Origin: Streptomyces sp. NBC_00249
GTDB taxonomy: Bacteria > Actinomycetota > Actinomycetes > Streptomycetales > Streptomycetaceae
Reading direction: 5' to 3'
Assembly (NCBI RefSeq): GCF_026342355.1
Contig: NZ_JAPEMV010000001.1
Span: 1,736,001-1,800,000 of the forward strand
Length of the DNA: 64,000 nt
Below are positions 14,866 through 22,981 of the stretch, piece by piece. Position 1 is the stretch's first letter, and each line of letters starts with the position of its first letter. The notes beneath the pieces are model-generated. The model was not told the DNA's origin. It saw only the letters and a list, made by a program, of their open reading frames with translations, and searched no databases. The translations under genes were made by a program, and so were the position numbers.

Positions 14866-17265
14866 TCAGCCGCGCAGCGGGCCCTCACAGGTGAACGGGG
14901 AGGTCCCCGCCACCTTGTTGGACCAGATCTCCAGCGCGCCGAAGGAGCAGTTCATGTCGGCCAGGTTGTTGGAGGCCGCGCCCGCCCGGTCGAGGATGAA
15001 GTAGTCCACCGTCTCCGACACGTCCTTGAAGTTCTGGTCGTCGCTGCGCCAGTTCTTCAGGTTCGCGGTGATCTTGCCCGTACAGGTGAAGCGGCGCTTG
15101 CCGGGCTCGCCGTTCTCCACGCAGTCCGGGGTGTTGTACGTGGCCGTGGCGAAGGAGGACTTCACCGAGGCGAGCGCGGAGTCGCGCAGCTGGGCGTTGG
15201 GGGTGAAGGTGGTGTTCGGGACGTAGAGCTGGTCCACCTTGGCGATCTGCGCGTCCAGGAAGCGGTTGTAGTCGCGCTGGAGGTAGGTGTCCGAGCCCAT
15301 GCGCACGCGCCAGGCGTCGTACGCGGCCACGTCGTTGTTGCGCAGGTGGGTGTACATCTCGCGCAGGGCGGAGGGCTTCTCGGTCCACAGGAACTCGAAG
15401 AAGGTGCCGGCGTAGCTGTAGAAGCGGAACCCGTCGGCGTCGTAGGTGGCGTTCAGGAGCTGCTGGACGGACATGCGGGGGCCGCCGCCCGCGGTGTCGT
15501 TGATGACGGACTTGACCAGGGACTTGCGGACGGCGATGCCGTTGTCGCGGGTGGCGCCGTCGAAGAACTCGGCGGTGCCCTCGTCCATGGCGGTCGTCCG
15601 GTCGCCCTGGTACCAGGGGCCCTCGCCGAAGAAGCCGGGGACGGCGTAGCGGCCGTTGAGGTAGTGGGTGTACTCGTGGCGGAAGAGCTCTTCCAGGGTG
15701 AGGGAGGAATCCTGGGGGACGCGGCGCTGGTAGGTGTAGAAGGTGGCGCCCTTCTCGATGTAGATGCCGCCGTTGTTGGTGCCGTAGCCGGTGAGGATGG
15801 GGTGGTAGTTCTCGTAGTCGGCGCGGGAGGCGTAGAGCACGATGTTCAGGGTGCTGTTCGGGTCCCCGGCGAGCGGCTGGTCGGTGCCGAGCACGCGGTG
15901 GAACTGCGTCTTGACCTGCTTGCTGGCGTAGTAGAGCTGGTCGACGGTGGCCTTGTCGAGGGCGGTGCGGACCTTGATGGCGCCGTTGTCGTAGGTGTAG
16001 GTGTACGGGAAGATCTGCTTCTCGATGTCCTCCTTGCAGACCCCGTACGGCTTGCAGGCCTCGTAGAAGTTCAGCCAGGAGACGATCTTCGCCCAGGGCT
16101 CGGTGCCCCAGCCGGACTTCACGGGCTCCAGCATCGCGCCGAGGTCGGCGACGAGCTGGTCGCGCAGGCCGGCTATCTGGCCGAAGCGGCCGTACTCGCC
16201 GATCGCGTCACGGGCCACCCAGGCGTTGCCGGTGCCCTTGAGGTGGGTGTAGCCGGCGAAGGCCTTGAAGGCGGCGCGGTAGGCGGGGTCGGCGGCGGCC
16301 GCGGCGTGGAAGGCGGCGTCCTGGTTGCCCGGGTAGACGCCCAGGTAGTTGACGGACAGTGCGGCGAGGGCGGCGCCCGCCCAGCCGGCGTCGAGGTTGG
16401 TCGCCGGGTGGGAGGGGTCCATGGTGGCCAGGACCTTCTTGATGAGGCCCAGCTGGTGGTGGCGCAGGCCGGGGCCGGCGGCGTAGAGGGCCTCGCGCAG
16501 GGTGCGGGCGTTGGAGGGGGTGACGTCGAAGGTGCGCGCGGCGTTGCCGTAGTCGGCGATGGCCCTGCGCGTCGCGTCGACGGTGGGGGCGTCGGTGACG
16601 TCGATCTCGTCGCGTGAGAAGTCGTGGTACGCGACGGCGTGCAGGTAGGTGAACATCTCCTCCAGGTGGGAGGAGTTACGGCCGTCATGGGCGGCGGCCA
16701 GGCTGGATATCCGGCGGGAGACGGCCTGGACGTGGGCGTCGGACATGACCGGCGCCAGGCGGGCGTCCCAGGTCCAGATGAGGCCCCGCAGGCAGCCGTC
16801 GGCGGTGACGGCCTGGTCGCCGAGGAAGTCGGCGAACTGCTCGGGGCCGAGGTTCGTGATCCCGTCGAGGGTGCAGGGGACGCCCGCCGCCACGCTGAGG
16901 GCAGTGGGCGCGGTGGCCGTCTTGCGGCTCTTCTCGCCGCGTTCGGCGGAGGCCGTGGAGGCGGGCTGGTCCACGGCGGGGGCGGCGCCGGGGATGCGGC
17001 CGTCGGTGACGGCCTTGCCGCCGGGGGCCGGGGCGGGCGCCGGGGTGAGCTCCTGCGGCTGGGCCAGCCGGTCGACCTCGTCGAAGGGGTTCGGCGCGGC
17101 GGCGGGTGCGCCGGAGGTGAAGGTGCCCGGGGTGGAGACGCCGCTCGCGGCGGCGGGGGTGCCCCGCTCGGCGGCCTGGGTCACGGCCTGGCCGGCGGTG
17201 GCGAGGAGGGTGACCGCGACGGCGGCGGAGAGGAGAGACGTACGCACAACTCTGTGCTGGGACAC
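14866..17265 (-). CDS. Secreted M9 family collagenase
   Basis: A 799-residue zinc metalloprotease that would degrade collagen or gelatin outside the cell. A Sec-type signal peptide (about residues 1-31) precedes a Pro/Ala-rich segment, the M9 N-terminal activator-like domain (about 130-400), and the catalytic domain. HEYTH is at residues 530-534 and Glu562 (in DEGTAEF) lies 28 residues after the second His, the same spacing as the third zinc ligand in clostridial collagenases. A short C-terminal domain with three Cys follows; no PKD or collagen-binding repeats are evident. The GTG at 17263-17265 was chosen for its AGGAG site; a GTG 20 codons upstream lacks one. Its promoter is nearly identical to that of the peptide importer. 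Confidence 0.9.
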   Translation of the reverse strand: MSQHRVVRTSLLSAAVAVTLLATAGQAVTQAAERGTPAAASGVSTPGTFTSGAPAAAPNPFDEVDRLAQPQELTPAPAPAPGGKAVTDGRIPGAAPAVDQPASTASAERGEKSRKTATAPTALSVAAGVPCTLDGITNLGPEQFADFLGDQAVTADGCLRGLIWTWDARLAPVMSDAHVQAVSRRISSLAAAHDGRNSSHLEEMFTYLHAVAYHDFSRDEIDVTDAPTVDATRRAIADYGNAARTFDVTPSNARTLREALYAAGPGLRHHQLGLIKKVLATMDPSHPATNLDAGWAGAALAALSVNYLGVYPGNQDAAFHAAAAADPAYRAAFKAFAGYTHLKGTGNAWVARDAIGEYGRFGQIAGLRDQLVADLGAMLEPVKSGWGTEPWAKIVSWLNFYEACKPYGVCKEDIEKQIFPYTYTYDNGAIKVRTALDKATVDQLYYASKQVKTQFHRVLGTDQPLAGDPNSTLNIVLYASRADYENYHPILTGYGTNNGGIYIEKGATFYTYQRRVPQDSSLTLEELFRHEYTHYLNGRYAVPGFFGEGPWYQGDRTTAMDEGTAEFFDGATRDNGIAVRKSLVKSVINDTAGGGPRMSVQQLLNATYDADGFRFYSYAGTFFEFLWTEKPSALREMYTHLRNNDVAAYDAWRVRMGSDTYLQRDYNRFLDAQIAKVDQLYVPNTTFTPNAQLRDSALASVKSSFATATYNTPDCVENGEPGKRRFTCTGKITANLKNWRSDDQNFKDVSETVDYFILDRAGAASNNLADMNCSFGALEIWSNKVAGTSPFTCEGPLRG

Positions 17266-17364
17266 CGAAAACTCCTGGTGGGGAGAGGAGGTGGGGGAAA
17301 TGGTGCGAGAACTGCCCTGCTTCACACGGCGTTTGACGGGGATTAACGTGCCGCGGTGTGAGCT

Positions 17365-17395
17365 GTAACATAGTAATGTGAAATTGCACTGGCAA
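17365..17395 (-). promoter_or_regulatory. Collagenase promoter with putative GntR operator; divergent from the aminopeptidase gene
   Basis: Read on the minus strand: TTGCCA (17390-17395), 17 bp, TATGTT (17367-17372), with core AATGTGAAATT (17375-17385) in the spacer. It matches the importer promoter at 29 of 31 positions, including the -35/-10 geometry and a TGTGA element 22 bp away (17355-17361). It lies between the divergent collagenase and Xaa-Pro aminopeptidase genes and could control both. Confidence 0.75.
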
Positions 17396-17438
17396 GACCT
17401 GTGCGCCCATCACTTCAGTACTTCTTGAGGGAGCCTCC

Positions 17439-18818
17439 GTGACCGACACCCGCTCCCGCCTCAACATCGGCAGTCACGACCTGCCGGTATCGGGTGGGTT
17501 GTCCCGCTTCATGGCGGGGAATTGGGCGGCCTCACCGCTCTCCGCCTCGGCGCGCGTCCCCGCCCACGCCGTCACCCCGGCCCGGCGCGCCCGACTCTCG
17601 GCGCGGTTCCCGGGCGAGCGGCTGGTCGTCCGGGCGGGCGAGCTGAAGGTGCGCACGAACGACTGCGACCACCGCTTCCGCCCGCACAGCGCGTACGCCT
17701 GGCTGACCGGGCTGACGGGCGAGGACCAGGTGGGCCACGTCCTGGTGCTGGAGCCGTCCGGACCGCACGGCCACGAGGCGGTGCTGTACCTGCGGCCGCG
17801 CTCGGCCCGGGCCGACGGCACCGAGGAGTTCTACCGGGACCGCCGCTACGGCGAGTTCTGGGTGGGCCGCCGCCCCGACCTGGCGGAGGCGGAACTGCTG
17901 ACCGGCATCCGCTGCGCCCACCTGGACACCCTCGGCTCCCCGCCGGCCCGCGACGCCGCCACCGACACGGAACTGGCCGCCGCCCTGTCCGAGCTGCGCC
18001 TCGTCAAGGACGCCTGGGAGGTCGAGCAGCTCCAGCTGGCGGTGGACCACACCACGGCCGGGTTCGAGGACGTCGTACGGGCCCTGCCGCGCGCGCTGGC
18101 CCACCCGCGCGGGGAGCGCTGGATCGAGGGGGTCTTCGGCCTGCGCGCCCGGGCGGAGGGCAACGGCACGGGCTACGAGACCATCGCCGCGTCGGGCGCC
18201 CACGCGTGCGTCCTGCACTGGATCCGCAACGACGGCCGGCTCGACCCGGGCGACCTGCTGCTCCTGGACGCGGGCGTGGAGACCGACACCCTCTACACCG
18301 CCGACATCACCCGCACCCTCCCCCTGTCGGGCCGGTTCTCACCGGTGCAGCGCCAGGTGTACGAACTGGTACTGGCCGCGCAGGACGCCGGGATGGCGGC
18401 GCTGCGGCCGGGGGCGAGCTTCCGGGACTTCCACCGGGCCGGGATGCGGGTCATCGCGGAGGGGCTCACCGAATGGGGGGTCCTCAAGGACCCGCAGGGC
18501 GACCTCCACCGGCGCTACACCCTGTGCAGCAGCGGGCACATGCTCGGGCTGGACGTCCACGACTGCGCGAAGGCCCGCGCCGAGACGTACCTGGACGGGG
18601 TGCTGGAGGAGGGCCAGGTCCTCACCGTGGAACCGGGCCTGTACCTCCAGCCGGACGACGAGACCCTCCCCGTGGAGCTGCGCGGCATCGGCGTCCGCAT
18701 CGAGGACGACCTCGTCGTCACGGCCGACGGCGCCCGCCTGATGTCGGGCGCACTGCCGCGCACGGTGGACGGCATCGAGGAGTGGATGGGCGCCCTCCTG
18801 GACTCCGCCGAGGGCTGA
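17439..18818 (+). CDS. Xaa-Pro aminopeptidase (M24B, aminopeptidase P family)
   Basis: A 459-residue dinuclear metallopeptidase releasing the N-terminal residue before proline (or hydroxyproline). Metal ligands can be placed at Asp277, Asp289, His367, Glu398 and Glu422 in the motifs LLLDAGVE, TADITR, SGHMLGLDVHD, VEPGLYL and RIEDD. The N-terminal half is the non-catalytic domain of PepP. No signal peptide, so it acts inside the cell on imported peptides. The GTG has a GAGGGAG site. It is divergent from the collagenase and close to the operator-bearing block, which suits a role in breaking collagen peptides down to Hyp and Pro. Confidence 0.92.
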   Translation: MTDTRSRLNIGSHDLPVSGGLSRFMAGNWAASPLSASARVPAHAVTPARRARLSARFPGERLVVRAGELKVRTNDCDHRFRPHSAYAWLTGLTGEDQVGHVLVLEPSGPHGHEAVLYLRPRSARADGTEEFYRDRRYGEFWVGRRPDLAEAELLTGIRCAHLDTLGSPPARDAATDTELAAALSELRLVKDAWEVEQLQLAVDHTTAGFEDVVRALPRALAHPRGERWIEGVFGLRARAEGNGTGYETIAASGAHACVLHWIRNDGRLDPGDLLLLDAGVETDTLYTADITRTLPLSGRFSPVQRQVYELVLAAQDAGMAALRPGASFRDFHRAGMRVIAEGLTEWGVLKDPQGDLHRRYTLCSSGHMLGLDVHDCAKARAETYLDGVLEEGQVLTVEPGLYLQPDDETLPVELRGIGVRIEDDLVVTADGARLMSGALPRTVDGIEEWMGALLDSAEG

Positions 18819-18825
18819 CCCGACC

Positions 18826-18856
18826 GGGGCCGGGGGCGGGGGGCCGGGGGCGGGGG
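18826..18856 (+). repeat. G-run cluster (G-quadruplex candidate) after the aminopeptidase gene
   Basis: Five runs of four to six G separated by one or two C (18826-18829, 18832-18836, 18838-18843, 18846-18850, 18852-18856) lie 8 bp after the aminopeptidase stop, in the gap to the convergent RidA-like gene. No ordinary hairpin terminator stands out there, so this structure may serve as the end signal. Confidence 0.6.
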
Positions 18857-18873
18857 CCGGCCCGGCGGGCCGC

Positions 18874-19287
18874 CTACGGGAGCACCGCGATGCCGTCCAG
18901 TTCGAGTTGGGCCTCGGTGTCCCAGAGGCGGACCACCCCGATCACCGCCATCGCCGGGTAGTCGCGGCCCGCCAGCCGGTGCCAGACGCGGCCCAGTTCA
19001 CGGGCGTGCGTCCGGTACGCCTCCACGTCCACCGCGTAGACGGTGACCCGGGCCAGGTGGGCCGGGGTGCCGCCCGCCGCCGCGAGGGCGGTGAGCAGGT
19101 TGGCGAGGGCGCGCTCGAACTGCTCCGGCAGGGTCTCCCCCACGACCTTGCCGGAGCCGTCCAGCGCGGTCTGGCCGGCCAGGAACACCAGCCGGCCGCC
19201 AGTGGCGGCGACGGCGTGCGAGAAGCCCGTCGCCGGGGACAGCTCCGCCGGGTTGATGCGTTCCAGGGGGGAGGGGTCGGGGGTCAC
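18874..19287 (-). CDS. RidA/YjgF/YER057c/UK114 family protein
   Basis: A 137-residue single-domain Rid protein. The family core is seen in LVFLAGQTALDGSGKVVGE and the C-terminal LELDGIAVLP. At the position of the catalytic Arg of enamine/imine deaminase RidA (in the motif YPAR) this protein reads YPAM, so classical deaminase activity is doubtful; it fits the Rid groups found with amine or aromatic catabolic genes. The start is GTG with a GTGA overlap to the acyl-CoA dehydrogenase gene, so the two are co-translated. A role handling enamine intermediates of aminobenzoyl-CoA breakdown is possible but inferred. Confidence 0.85.
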   Translation of the reverse strand: MTPDPSPLERINPAELSPATGFSHAVAATGGRLVFLAGQTALDGSGKVVGETLPEQFERALANLLTALAAAGGTPAHLARVTVYAVDVEAYRTHARELGRVWHRLAGRDYPAMAVIGVVRLWDTEAQLELDGIAVLP

Positions 19288-20417
19288 CGGGCCGTCACCC
19301 CACGGTAGAGCTCCTTCGCGATGATCGTGCGCTGCACCTCGCTGGCCCCCTCGTAGATCCGGGGTGCGCGCACCTCCCGGTACAGGTGTTCCAGCAGGTG
19401 GCCGCGGCGCAGGGCGGTCGCGCCGTGCAGCTGGACGGCGTGGTCGACGACGTACTGGGCCGTCTCGGTGGCGAGGAGTTTGGCCATCGCCGCCCGCCGG
19501 GGGACGTCCGGGGAGCCGCTGTCGTACGCGCCCGCCGCCGCGTAGACCAGCAGCCGGGCGGCCTCGGTGCGGGTGGCCATCTCCGCCACCCGGTGCGCGA
19601 CGGCCTGGAGGTCGGCCAGCACCCCGCCGAAGGCGGTGCGGCCGGAGGTGTGCGCCAACGTCGCGTCGAGCGCCGCCCGGGCCATCCCGACGGCGAAGGC
19701 GCCCACGCTCGGCCGGAACAGGTTCAGGGTCCGCATGGCCACGCCGAACCCCTGCCCGGGCTCGCCCAGGACGTCCGCGCGGCCGACGGGCACCCCGTCG
19801 AAGGCGAGGGAGCCGATGGGGTGCGGCGAGAGCATGTCCAGGGCCTCGCCGGTCAGTCCCGGCCGGTCCGCCGGGACCAGGAAGGCCGTGATGCCCTTCG
19901 CTCCGGGCGCCTCACCCGTCCGGGCGAAGACGGTGTAGAAATCGGCCTCGGGGGCGTTGGAGATCCAGCACTTCTCCCCGCTCAGCCGCCAGCCGGGTCC
20001 GTGCGCCCCGTCCGGCTGTGCGTGCAGGGCCAGCGCCGCCGCGTCCGAGCCGGCGCCCGGCTCGCTGAGCGCGAAGGCGGCCACCAGCCGGCCCTGCCGC
20101 ACCCCCGGCAGCCACCGCTCCCGCTGCGCCGCGCTGCCCGCGCGCAGTACCGGATCGGCGCCCAGGCCTTGCAGGGCCAGGGCCGTCTCCGCCTCGGTGC
20201 ACCCGTAGGCGAGGGATTCCCGCAGCAGGCACAGCTCCAGCGCCCCTGAGGTGAACACCCGCTCCAGCAGGCCCAGTTCACCGAGCGCCGCCAGCAGCGG
20301 CCGGTTCACCCGGCCGGGTTCACCCTTCTCGGCGAGCGGCCTCAGCCGCTGCTCCGACAGTGCGCGCAACTGCCCGCACCATTCCTCTTCTTCCGCCCCG
20401 AGCGCGAATCCGGTCAT
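19284..20417 (-). CDS. Acyl-CoA dehydrogenase family protein
   Basis: A 377-residue FAD enzyme. The family signature around FALSEPGAGSDAAAL, the segment GEKCWISNAPEADFYTVFARTG and the C-terminal GATALRRGHLLEHLYREVRAPRIYEGASEVQRTIIAKEL are all present; the last stretch contains the usual Glu in YEGASEV. It probably desaturates a cyclic acyl-CoA intermediate of the aromatic pathway. It is transcribed divergently from the CoA ligase gene from a shared region containing the palindrome 20447-20459. Confidence 0.9.
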   Translation of the reverse strand: MTGFALGAEEEEWCGQLRALSEQRLRPLAEKGEPGRVNRPLLAALGELGLLERVFTSGALELCLLRESLAYGCTEAETALALQGLGADPVLRAGSAAQRERWLPGVRQGRLVAAFALSEPGAGSDAAALALHAQPDGAHGPGWRLSGEKCWISNAPEADFYTVFARTGEAPGAKGITAFLVPADRPGLTGEALDMLSPHPIGSLAFDGVPVGRADVLGEPGQGFGVAMRTLNLFRPSVGAFAVGMARAALDATLAHTSGRTAFGGVLADLQAVAHRVAEMATRTEAARLLVYAAAGAYDSGSPDVPRRAAMAKLLATETAQYVVDHAVQLHGATALRRGHLLEHLYREVRAPRIYEGASEVQRTIIAKELYRGVTAR

Positions 20418-20446
20418 CCGAATGCCCCAGTCTTATCGCGTCCTGT

Positions 20447-20459
20447 TGACTGCCGTCAC
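20447..20459. promoter_or_regulatory. Putative PaaX-type operator between divergent ligase and dehydrogenase genes
   Basis: TGACTGCCGTCAC contains TGAC-4-GTCA and differs in one base from a site before the enoyl-CoA hydratase gene (27800-27812). On the plus strand TTGACT (20446-20451), 16 bp, TACGCT (20468-20473) could be the ligase promoter, with the palindrome over its -35 box. Confidence 0.55.
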
Positions 20460-20536
20460 CATCACGATACGCTTCTGAGGCGACCGCACGGCCGGCTCCA
20501 CCCGAACTCCGGACGTTGCAAGGGGGCGAACCCGCC

Positions 20537-22156
20537 TTGGAGCTCAAGCCTTCCGCTCACGCCGACACCTTTGCCCGCGACCACCTGCCACCCGCCCACG
20601 CCTGGCCGGAACTGCTCTTCGAGCTGCCCGAGCTGGCGTACCCGGACCGGCTGAACTGCGGGGCCGAACTCCTCGACGCGACCGTCGAGCGGTTCGGACC
20701 CGACCGGCCCGCCTTCCGCGGCGGCTCCGGCGAGGTGTGGTCCTACGGGGAACTGCGCGAGCGCGTCGACCGCCTCGCCCACGTGCTCACTGTCGATCTC
20801 GGCGTGGTCCCCGGCAACCGGGTGCTGCTGCGCGGGCCCACCGGACCGTGGCTGGCAGCCTGCTGGCTGGCGGTCATGAAGGCCGGCGCGGTGGCGGTCA
20901 CCGTACTGGCCCAGCAGCGGGCCCAGGAGCTGGCGACGGTGTGTTCCATGGCCCGGGTGCGGCACGCCCTGTGCCATGTGGACGCCCTCGACGACCTGGC
21001 CAAGGCCGGGGTGCCCGGGCTGCGGATCACCACCTACGGGGGCCGGGAGCCGGACGACCTGCTGCGGCTGGCCGAGGCGCACACCGCGCCCTACCCGGCC
21101 GTCGAGACCTCCGCCGACGACGTGGCGCTGATCGCCTTCACCTCCGGGACCACCGGACGCCCCAAGGGGTGCATGCACTTCCACCGCGACCTCCTCGCCG
21201 TCGCCGACACCTTCTCCCGCCACGTGCTGCGCCCCCGCCCCGACGACGTGTTCGCCGGGAGTCCGCCCCTCGGCTTCACCTTCGGGCTCGGCGGTCTCGT
21301 CGTCTTCCCGCTGCGGGCCGGGGCCTCGGCGCTGCTGCTGGAGCAGGCCGCGCCGCGCCGGCTGCTGCCCGCGCTGGCCGAGCACCGGGTGAGCGTCCTG
21401 TTCACGGCACCCACCGCCTACCGGGCGATGCTGGACACCCTGGGCCCCTACGACGCGGGCGCCTACGACCTCTCCGCGCTGCGCCGCTGCGTCTCGGCCG
21501 GGGAGAACCTGCCCGCCGCGACCTGGCGGGCCTGGTACGAGCGCACGGGCCTGCGGATCATCAACGGCATCGGCGCCACCGAACTCCTGCACATCTTCAT
21601 CTCCGCCGCCGACGAGGACGTCCGCCCCGGTACCACCGGCCGGGTGGTACCGGGCTGGGAGGCCCGGGTGGTGGACGCCGCCGGGCGGCCCGTGGCGGAC
21701 GGCGAGCCGGGCCTGCTGGCGGTGCGCGGTCCCGTGGGCTGCCGCTACCTGGCCGATCCCCGGCAGGCCGAGTACGTGCGGGACGGCTGGAACCTGACGG
21801 GCGACACCTACGTCCGCGACCCCGACGGGTACTTCCGCTACGTCGCCCGCGCCGACGACATGATCATCTCTTCCGGTTACAACATCGCGGGCCCGGAGGT
21901 CGAGGAGGCCCTGCTGCGCCATCCCGACGTGGTGGAGGCGGCGGTGGTCGGCCGCCCCGACGAACGGCGCGGGCAGATCGCGGTGGCGTACACCGTCCTG
22001 CGCGAGGGGGCGGTGCTGGCAGAGGAGGACCTGCGGACCTTCGTCCTCGGCGAGCTGGCCCCCCACAAATGCCCGCGCGTCTTCGTCTTCGTCCCCGCGC
22101 TGCCCCGAACGGCCACCGGGAAACTTCAGCGGTTCCGGCTGCGCGATCTAGAGTGA
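20537..22156 (+). CDS. Benzoate/2-aminobenzoate-CoA ligase family protein (AMP-forming)
   Basis: A 539-residue adenylate-forming enzyme. The phosphate-binding motif FTSGTTGRPKG, the A5-type GIGATELLHIF, the A7 aspartate region (LTGDTYVRD), the A8 hinge (YVARADDMIISSGYNI) and the terminal catalytic lysine in TATGKLQRF are visible. GIGATE and the N-terminal SAHADTFARDHLPP segment are typical of benzoate- and 2-aminobenzoate-CoA ligases. The TTG at 20537 is preferred (AAGGGGG site about 10 bp upstream); TTG 20516 would add seven residues. It activates the aromatic acid for the monooxygenase at 24631-26943; anthranilate is the best guess. Confidence 0.9.
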   Translation: MELKPSAHADTFARDHLPPAHAWPELLFELPELAYPDRLNCGAELLDATVERFGPDRPAFRGGSGEVWSYGELRERVDRLAHVLTVDLGVVPGNRVLLRGPTGPWLAACWLAVMKAGAVAVTVLAQQRAQELATVCSMARVRHALCHVDALDDLAKAGVPGLRITTYGGREPDDLLRLAEAHTAPYPAVETSADDVALIAFTSGTTGRPKGCMHFHRDLLAVADTFSRHVLRPRPDDVFAGSPPLGFTFGLGGLVVFPLRAGASALLLEQAAPRRLLPALAEHRVSVLFTAPTAYRAMLDTLGPYDAGAYDLSALRRCVSAGENLPAATWRAWYERTGLRIINGIGATELLHIFISAADEDVRPGTTGRVVPGWEARVVDAAGRPVADGEPGLLAVRGPVGCRYLADPRQAEYVRDGWNLTGDTYVRDPDGYFRYVARADDMIISSGYNIAGPEVEEALLRHPDVVEAAVVGRPDERRGQIAVAYTVLREGAVLAEEDLRTFVLGELAPHKCPRVFVFVPALPRTATGKLQRFRLRDLE

Positions 22157-22160
22157 ACCC

Positions 22161-22961
22161 GTGGTCGAGCTGCACACCCCGCGATCCTTGATCGTCACGT
22201 TCTACGGCGCCTACGGGCGGTCCTTCGAGGGCCCCGTGCCGGTGTCCGCGCTGGTCCGCCTGCTGGGCGCGGCCGGGGTCGACGCGCCGTCCGTCCGCTC
22301 CTCGGTGTCCCGGCTGAAGCGGCGCGGCTTCCTGCTGCCCGCGAAGGCCGCGGACGGTGCGGCGGCCTACGCCCTCTCCGAGGAGGCCCGGCTGCTGCTG
22401 GAGGACGGGGACCGGCGGATCTACGGGCCCGCCCCGGTGTCGGACGAGTGGCTGGTGGCGGTGTTCTCCGTCCCCGAGCAGGAGCGCCACAAGCGGCACC
22501 TGCTGCGCTCCCGGCTCGCCCGGCTGGGCTTCGGAGCGGTGGCCCCGGGGGTGTGGATCGCCCCGGCGCACCTCGCCGGCGAGACCGGGCACACCTTGGA
22601 GCGGCTGCACCTGACGGCGTACGTGGAGCTCTTCCGCGGCGCGCACCTCGGCTTCGCCCCCACCGCCGAGGCGGTGGCCCGCTGGTGGGACCTGGCGGCG
22701 CTGGCCAAGCAGCACGAGGAGTTCCTCGACCTGCACGAGCCGGTCCTGCGCGGCTTCCAGTCGGGCCCCGAGCCCACCCCCGAGGCCGCCTACCAGGCCT
22801 ACCTCCCGGCCCTGGACACCTGGCGCCGGCTGCCCTACGCCGACCCGGGCCTGCCCCGCGAGCTCCTCCCCGCGGACTGGCCCGGCGACCGGGCGGCGGC
22901 GGTCTTCGCCGAACTCCACTCCCGTCTGCACGCGGCGGGCGCCCGCTTCGTGCGCCAGTAG
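22161..22961 (+). CDS. PaaX family transcriptional regulator
   Basis: A 266-residue repressor of the PaaX type. The N-terminal winged helix (about residues 1-75) begins PRSLIVTFYGAYGRSF and contains SSVSRLKRRGFLLP, the central domain contains WLVAVFSVPEQERHKRHLLRSRLARLGFGAVAPGVWIAP, and a C-terminal helical domain follows. PaaX proteins bind aromatic acyl-CoA thioesters as inducers. It begins 4 bp after the CoA ligase stop, so ligase and sensor are made together. It likely binds the palindromes at 20447-20459 and 27800-27812. Confidence 0.9.
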   Translation: MVELHTPRSLIVTFYGAYGRSFEGPVPVSALVRLLGAAGVDAPSVRSSVSRLKRRGFLLPAKAADGAAAYALSEEARLLLEDGDRRIYGPAPVSDEWLVAVFSVPEQERHKRHLLRSRLARLGFGAVAPGVWIAPAHLAGETGHTLERLHLTAYVELFRGAHLGFAPTAEAVARWWDLAALAKQHEEFLDLHEPVLRGFQSGPEPTPEAAYQAYLPALDTWRRLPYADPGLPRELLPADWPGDRAAAVFAELHSRLHAAGARFVRQ

Positions 22962-22981
22962 GGCGTGCGCCCGCAGGGGCC

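Noticed and set aside
17266..17325. Longer collagenase start at GTG 17325
   Set aside because: No Shine-Dalgarno sequence and it would put 20 polar residues before the signal peptide; GTG 17265 has an AGGAG site.
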